Assembly (NCBI GenBank): GCA_963721115.1
Contig: CAVRIA010000004.1
Location: 868,001 to 932,000, forward strand
DNA: 64,000 nt
Direction of reading: 5' to 3'
DNA from: CAVRIA01 sp963721115
GTDB taxonomy: Bacteria > Desulfobacterota > Binatia > HRBIN30 > CADEER01
Positions 59,220-64,000 of this stretch are shown here, one piece after another. A program made the translations under genes and the position numbers. Under the pieces are notes generated by a model. The model was not told where the DNA came from. It worked only from the letters and a program-made list of their open reading frames with translations, and made no database searches. How positions within the stretch are numbered: position 1 is the first letter of the stretch; each line of letters begins with the position of its first letter.

Positions 59220-60680
59220 CTACACTTTCGACTCGTCTCTGATCCCCAGCAGCAGGATCTTCTTCTGCAGGGCGCGGACCGAGATGCCGAGCTTGGCGGC
59301 GCTGTGGGTGCGGTTGCCGTCGTTGCGCGCCAGCTCCTGCAGGATGAGGCGCCGCTCGAGGTCGCGCAGGTCGTGGCGCAGCTTGCCGTTGCTGCCGTTC
59401 GCGGCCGGGCCGCCATTGGACGCCTGGCCGGCGACGTCCGGAGAGAGCAGGTCGAGGTCGACCAGCTCGCCGGGGTTGGCGAGGGCGACGGCCCGCTCGA
59501 TCTCGTTCTCCAGCTCGCGCACGTTGCCCGGGAAGGGGTAGCGGCTCAACGCCTGCAACGCGGCCGGGCTGAGGCCCGGCAGCCGCTTGCCGGAGCGCGC
59601 GCTGTACTTGGCGAAGAAGTGGCGGGCCAGCAGCGCCACGTCGCCGTCGCGCTCGCGCAGCGGCGGCAGGCGGATGCGCAGGACGTCGAGACGATAGAAC
59701 AGGTCGCGGCGAAAGCGCCCGGCCTCGACCTCCTCGCGCAAATTCTTGTGGGTGGCGCTGAGGATGCGCACGTCGATCCTCACCGGCTCGGCGGAGCCGA
59801 CGCGGCGGATCTCGCCGTCCTCGAGCACGCGCAAGAGCTTGACCTGCATGGCCGGCGGCATGTCGCCGATCTCGTCGAGGAACATGGTGCCGCCGTCCGC
59901 CTCCTCGAACAGCCCGCGGTGCTCCTTGAAGGCGCCGGTGAAGGCGCCGCGCGCGTGCCCGAACAGCTCGCTCTCCAGCAGCGCCTCGGGCAGAGAGCCG
60001 CAGTTCTGGGCGACGAAGCGCCGTTCGCGGCGCGCGCCGCTGTAGTGGATGGCGCGCGCGATCACCTCCTTGCCGGTGCCGGTCTCGCCGCCGATCAGGA
60101 CCGTGGCGTCGGATTCGATCGCCTTCTCGACGACGCGCATCACCCGCTTCAGCGCCGGACTGACGCCGATGACGCCGTCGAGGGAATGGGCGCCGCTCGC
60201 CTCGCGCCGCAGTGAGACGTTCTCCCTCTGCAGATCGAGGTTGGCGCGCCGCAGCTCCTCGACGAGGCGGACGTTCTCGCTCGCCAGCCGCGCGTTGTGC
60301 TGGCGCAGCGCGAAGGTCGCCATCGCCGAGCGGACGATCATCGCCAGGTCGCGATTGTCCCACGGCTTGGTGACATACTGGTAGACGTGCCCGGCGTTGA
60401 TCGCCTCCATGAGCGTGTCGATGTCCGCGTACGCCGTCAGGATGATGCGGACCACCTCCGGGTGGCGCGCCATCACGCGGCTGAGGAGCTCCGTTCCGCT
60501 CATGCCCGGCATGCGCTGGTCGGCGACCACGACGCCGATGCGTTCGCTTCCGAGAATCCTCAGCGCCTCTTCGCCGCCGCCGGCGGTGTGGACCGGAAAC
60601 TCGCGCCGGAAGAGCTGGCGGATGAGAGTGAGGGTGTTGGGCTCGTCATCGACGACCAGGATGCCCGCATCAATGCTCAT
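59220..60680 (-). CDS. NtrC-family sigma-54-dependent response regulator
   Basis: 486 aa; the ATG at 60680 lies inside the histidine kinase gene, overlapping its end by 11 bases. Receiver domain residues 6-120 (phosphoacceptor D54 in ADQRMPGMSG). AAA+ domain with Walker A GETGTGKE near 205, GAFTGA loop (ELFGHARGAFTGAFKEHRGL) and Walker B FLDEIGD. Fis-type helix-turn-helix at the C-terminus (HSAAKLGISVRALQKKI). The conserved GAFTGA means true sigma-54 engagement. Its kinase partner is next door; target genes are not evident. Confidence 0.95.
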   Translation of the reverse strand: MSIDAGILVVDDEPNTLTLIRQLFRREFPVHTAGGGEEALRILGSERIGVVVADQRMPGMSGTELLSRVMARHPEVVRIILTAYADIDTLMEAINAGHVYQYVTKPWDNRDLAMIVRSAMATFALRQHNARLASENVRLVEELRRANLDLQRENVSLRREASGAHSLDGVIGVSPALKRVMRVVEKAIESDATVLIGGETGTGKEVIARAIHYSGARRERRFVAQNCGSLPEALLESELFGHARGAFTGAFKEHRGLFEEADGGTMFLDEIGDMPPAMQVKLLRVLEDGEIRRVGSAEPVRIDVRILSATHKNLREEVEAGRFRRDLFYRLDVLRIRLPPLRERDGDVALLARHFFAKYSARSGKRLPGLSPAALQALSRYPFPGNVRELENEIERAVALANPGELVDLDLLSPDVAGQASNGGPAANGSNGKLRHDLRDLERRLILQELARNDGNRTHSAAKLGISVRALQKKILLLGIRDESKV

Positions 60681-63264
60681 GCTCGACTCCCTTGACGGGT
60701 AGGGTGACGGTGAAGGTGCTGCCGCGCCCGACGGCGCTGCGGACGAGGATCTCGCCGCCGTGGGCGGCGACCAGGGAACGCGCGATGCTGAGGCCGAGGC
60801 CGGTCCCCTTGCCGACATCCTTGGTGGTGAAGAAGGGGTCGAAGACGCGCCGCACGACGGCCTCGTTCATGCCCCGCCCGCTGTCCTCGATGTCGACCCG
60901 CACCTCACCGACCGCGTGGCGGGTGCGGATCGACACCGTGCCGGTGCCGTCGATCGCCTGTACCGCGTTGGCGAGGAGGTTGAGGAAGACCTGGCTCATC
61001 TGTCCCGCATCGCAGAGGACGGCGGGCACATCGCCGTAGTCGCGCACCACCGTCACGCGCCCCTTGGCCTCGCCCTGCAGCAGGCGCAGCGACTGCTCCA
61101 GGGTGGAGTGCACGTCGGTCGGCTCGCGCCGGCCGCCGGCGGGCCGCGAGAAGGTGCGCAGATCGCGCACGATGCTGGCGGCGCGCTCGGCGCCGTCGCG
61201 GCAGATGGCGGCGTTCTCCTGCAGCATGCTGATGCGGTACTCGTAGTCCAGGTCGTCGCGCAGCGCCTGCAGGACGGGCGGGCTCGAGCCGTTGGCGCTC
61301 AGATGGCGGTCGAGCACGGCGCGCAGCTCGGCGACGGACGCGGAGATGAGATCGATGCTGCTGTATACGAAGCTCACCGGGTTGTTGATCTCGTGTGCGA
61401 CGCCGGCCACCAGTGTGCCGAGAGAAGCCATCTTCTCCGCGTGCACGAGCTGCGCCTGCGCGTCGCGCAGCTCGGCGTAGGCGTTCTCCAGCTCGCGCGT
61501 CCTCTCCTCGACGCGCGACTCCAGCGAGGCGAGCAGCTCCGTCACGCGCCGGTAGGAGGCGACGTTGTGCAGAGCCACGGCGCTCTGATTGGCGATGGTG
61601 CGCAGCAGATCGAGATCGCGCGGCCCGTACATGGCGCCCGAGCTCTTTTGGCCGAGCAGGAGCAGACCTTCGAGGCGAGTCTCGAAACAGAGCGGCACCA
61701 GGAGCGCCGCGCCGGCCGGCGCCTGCGGGGCGCCGTGGCGGCCGTTGCCGCCGGCGATTCTTCCGTTCGCCAGCGTCTCACGCGTCTGCGGGGCCAGACG
61801 GAGATCGTCTGCGGTGTCGCCCACCGGTTTGAACGATGCGTCCTCCTCGACTCGGTACAGGCGGCACACGGTCGGCGCCATCGTGGTCGCGATCGCCTCG
61901 CGCACGTGCGCGCCCACGTCGCGCGGGTCCAGCGTGCGTGTCAACGCCCGGCTGAGCCTCTCGGTGATCTGCGCGTAGTCGAAGCGGCTGCGGAAGAAGA
62001 GGCGGTCGATACCGGCCTGCGACCAGTCGCGCAGCGGGTGGATCACCACCAGAACGCCGAGGGAGAAGGCGAGGGTGAACCAAGGCGAGGCGGCGAGGCT
62101 GAGATCGTGAAACACCCGGCTGAGGAAAACGAGGAGGGCGACGTACAGGAGCAGCACGGCGGCGCTGAGCCCGACGTAGGAGGAGGCGCGGCGCAGGAAG
62201 AGGTCGATCTCGAACAGGTCGCGCTTGACGATCGCGTAGGCGAGGGAGGCGGGAAACAGCCAGGTGACGGCGGGCAGGACGTTGAGCGGCACGCGGGCAC
62301 CGGCGAGCATGCCGGCGAGATAGAGCGCCGCTGGAAAGGCGAAGGCGACGGTGACGCCGAGGAAGACGATGCCGATCTTCTCGCGCGCGATCGGGTCGGT
62401 GGCGGCGCGGTACTGCTTGCAGAGGAGCGCGACCGAGGCAACCACGGCCGCGGCCCCCCACAGCATCCCGGCCTCGTACGAGGCGATCCAGGCCGCCGGC
62501 CAATGGTCGTAGAGGCCAACGTCGAGCGTGGCGAGGAGAGCGCTGATGCCGATCAGGAAGGCGACGAAGCGACGGTCGCGCGCCAGGCCGTGCTGGTCGG
62601 GAAAGCAGGCGCTGAGGTAGAGGAGGGTCGCCGGGGCGCCGGCCTCGGCGACGGCCAGGAGATTGCGAAGCTCGAAAGAGGCGAAGTCCGCCAGGGAAAC
62701 GATGAGACTCAGGCCCCAGCTCAGCGAGAAGAGAAGCATGGCCCGCGCCGCGCGCGAGCGCGGGCGCACAAAGACGACGAAGAAGCCGAGGGCCAGGAAG
62801 GCGAGGCCGTTGAAGAGGTAGTTGGCGAACAGCCCGAGGTAGTCGGCCACCCTGAAACGCATGACCGCGATGTGCAGGGTCGTCGCCCGCGCGCCCTGTG
62901 AGAACGTGTACTCGAGCATCCGTCCCTCTCCGGCGGCCGCGGCGGCGGCGAGGACCGCGCTGACCGAATCGACCGGCCGGCCGTCGACCGCGCGCAGCTG
63001 CGACCAGAAGGGAATGCCCGCTCGCGGCCCCGTCCACGAGGGCTGCGCGATCGGGGCGACGACGAGGTTGCGGCCGAGGAGGAAGCCATTGAACGGCTTG
63101 CCGATCCAGTCCAGGCTTGCCGCGACGCAGAGGGCCGACACCGCGCAAACGGCGGCGAGCAGGAGCGCGAGGCCGATTCGGTAGCGGCTATCCGGAGAGT
63201 ATGAACGCAGCGACGAGATCCTTGTCCGAAGCACGCGAAGCTCCCCCGGGCGTCGGTCAGGCAA
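60670..63264 (-). CDS. Membrane sensor histidine kinase (NtrB-like partner)
   Basis: 864 aa. The N-terminus has a membrane helix, then a short extracytoplasmic part with a PDZ-like strip (LRAVDGRPVDSVSAVL), then seven to nine more membrane helices. A GAF-like domain follows (residues about 440-570), a coiled coil, and the kinase core: H-box VAGVAHEINNPVSF with H624, N-box LLANAVQAIDG, and DSGRGMNEAV/GTGLGLSIARSLV G-boxes. It should phosphorylate the overlapping NtrC-type regulator. The start at 63264 overlaps the divergent lnt start by 64 bases; GTG at 63234 is possible too. Confidence 0.92.
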   Translation of the reverse strand: MPDRRPGELRVLRTRISSLRSYSPDSRYRIGLALLLAAVCAVSALCVAASLDWIGKPFNGFLLGRNLVVAPIAQPSWTGPRAGIPFWSQLRAVDGRPVDSVSAVLAAAAAAGEGRMLEYTFSQGARATTLHIAVMRFRVADYLGLFANYLFNGLAFLALGFFVVFVRPRSRAARAMLLFSLSWGLSLIVSLADFASFELRNLLAVAEAGAPATLLYLSACFPDQHGLARDRRFVAFLIGISALLATLDVGLYDHWPAAWIASYEAGMLWGAAAVVASVALLCKQYRAATDPIAREKIGIVFLGVTVAFAFPAALYLAGMLAGARVPLNVLPAVTWLFPASLAYAIVKRDLFEIDLFLRRASSYVGLSAAVLLLYVALLVFLSRVFHDLSLAASPWFTLAFSLGVLVVIHPLRDWSQAGIDRLFFRSRFDYAQITERLSRALTRTLDPRDVGAHVREAIATTMAPTVCRLYRVEEDASFKPVGDTADDLRLAPQTRETLANGRIAGGNGRHGAPQAPAGAALLVPLCFETRLEGLLLLGQKSSGAMYGPRDLDLLRTIANQSAVALHNVASYRRVTELLASLESRVEERTRELENAYAELRDAQAQLVHAEKMASLGTLVAGVAHEINNPVSFVYSSIDLISASVAELRAVLDRHLSANGSSPPVLQALRDDLDYEYRISMLQENAAICRDGAERAASIVRDLRTFSRPAGGRREPTDVHSTLEQSLRLLQGEAKGRVTVVRDYGDVPAVLCDAGQMSQVFLNLLANAVQAIDGTGTVSIRTRHAVGEVRVDIEDSGRGMNEAVVRRVFDPFFTTKDVGKGTGLGLSIARSLVAAHGGEILVRSAVGRGSTFTVTLPVKGVEHEH

Positions 63265-64000
63265 GAATCAGACCAGCCGATTGGCTGCTGTCGTCCGCCT
63301 CGGGCGTCCTGCTGGTGGCGGCGCAGCCTCCCTGGTCCCTTCAGGCTCTGGGATGGATTGCCCTGGTGCCATTGCTGCTTGCGCTCGATCGAAAACGGTC
63401 GGGGCGGCGCATTCTTCTCGGCCTGCTGTGCGGCACGATCTGGTCTTGGGGGCTGGTCGGCCGTTGGCTGTGGCCCGCGGCGCGTGCTGCTCTGCCGGTG
63501 AATGGCTGGGCGACGCTGGCGATCACCGGTGCAGGGGTGGAAGTCTTCGGCGGCCTCTACGTGGCCTTCTTCTGCTGGTTGGTCGGGCCGCTGCGCCGGC
63601 GTTTCACGCTGCGCGCGCCGTTCTTCGTCGCGGCGCTGTGGGTCGCGCTGGAGCTGCTGCGCGCGCACGCGTTCGGCGGCGCGCCCTGGGGACTGCTCGG
63701 GCATTCGCAGTGGGCGGAGACGCGCCTCATCCAGATCGCCGACGCGAGCGGGGTATACGGGGTGTCCTTCCTACTGGTGACGGCGAACACCTCCCTCGCC
63801 GGTCTGTTGCGGGCGCTGTTCGAGCGCCGCCGGCGGTCGCGCGCCATCGCAGGGCTGGCGGGCTCGGCCGTGCTGGTCGCCGTCGCGCTGGGATACGGCA
63901 CGTGGCGTCTGGGAGGTGCCTCGGCGAGCGGAACGTTCCCGGTGCAGGTCGTGTACAGCGCCTGGGACGGGGACGGCACACCGGCAGCCCGGAGCCTGCT
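63201..64000 (+). CDS. lnt: Apolipoprotein N-acyltransferase, 5' part (runs off the window)
   Basis: Incomplete at the right edge. ATG at 63201 follows GGAGAG by two to three bases; the divergent kinase gene overlaps it. Visible part (267 codons) has the Lnt membrane layout: ADWLLSSASGVLLVAAQPPW, GWIALVPLLLALDR, ALWVALELLRAHAFGGAPWG and QIADASGVYGVSFLLVTANT, all conserved Lnt segments before the nitrilase-like domain. Lnt adds the third acyl chain to outer-membrane lipoproteins, consistent with a Gram-negative envelope and with the lipoprotein esterase in this window. Confidence 0.88.
   Translation, partial: MNAATRSLSEAREAPPGVGQARIRPADWLLSSASGVLLVAAQPPWSLQALGWIALVPLLLALDRKRSGRRILLGLLCGTIWSWGLVGRWLWPAARAALPVNGWATLAITGAGVEVFGGLYVAFFCWLVGPLRRRFTLRAPFFVAALWVALELLRAHAFGGAPWGLLGHSQWAETRLIQIADASGVYGVSFLLVTANTSLAGLLRALFERRRRSRAIAGLAGSAVLVAVALGYGTWRLGGASASGTFPVQVVYSAWDGDGTPAARSL

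Overview
The window is a GC-rich bacterial chromosome segment carrying about fifty-five genes on both strands. It shows no plasmid or phage backbone, no rRNA and no CRISPR. The organism is probably an uncultured, Gram-negative, deltaproteobacteria-grade lineage; Binatota (Desulfobacterota_B) is my best guess but is unproven. The clues are outer-membrane/periplasm-type exported proteins and Lnt, class III CoA-transferase and acyl-CoA catabolism alongside an F420-pathway gene (cofD), an HgcA/HgcB-like protein, a selenocysteine enzyme, and a Cys-bounded EF-hand pair attached to several secreted proteins.

Layout. 1-5.3 kb: a secreted hydrolase-like protein, a RAYT transposase stub, and a hydantoinase/DUF917 pair. 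5.4-12.3 kb: a minus-strand operon of acyl-CoA dehydrogenase, nitroreductase, thiolase, acyl-CoA ligase, TetR and CofD, whose promoter is framed by two near-perfect TetR-type palindromes. 12.3-22.9 kb: Tex, a frameshifted surface-anchored protein, a Tat-exported multicopper oxidase with a small partner, an AlaA-like aminotransferase, a PF10118 metal-dependent hydrolase, a broken DUF1329 gene and a TTG-started exported LSm-like protein. 23-30.5 kb: an HgcA-HgcB-like fusion, an esterase, a beta-propeller protein, a Spy/CpxP-like protein, an RRM protein and an acyltransferase. 30.7-31.5 kb: a membrane-anchored peroxiredoxin with an in-frame UGA followed at once by a SECIS-like hairpin.

33.7-38.8 kb is a two-gene conflict-type module: a SIR2-like/TIR protein overlaps (ATGA) a nSTAND NTPase with about 15 WD40 repeats; the second gene has a one-base frame change. 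39-47.5 kb holds a FecR/DUF6600 protein, a CaiB/BaiF CoA-transferase, an MFS carrier, a matrixin-type metalloprotease and small exported proteins. 47.7-56.6 kb has esterases, a hydrolase-cyclase fusion, a GT-C-type membrane protein, an amidohydrolase, a CBS protein, a PaaK-like ligase, a PanE-like reductase and cupins. 56.9-64 kb has tRNA-Gly(GCC), an ECF sigma/anti-sigma pair flanked by two zinc-ribbon PspC proteins, an NtrC-type two-component pair and the start of lnt.

Two general cautions. Five separate frame disruptions all have the same polarity (one extra base), so sequencing or assembly insertions are a serious alternative to true pseudogenes. Function calls come from reading motifs by eye; no database search was run.
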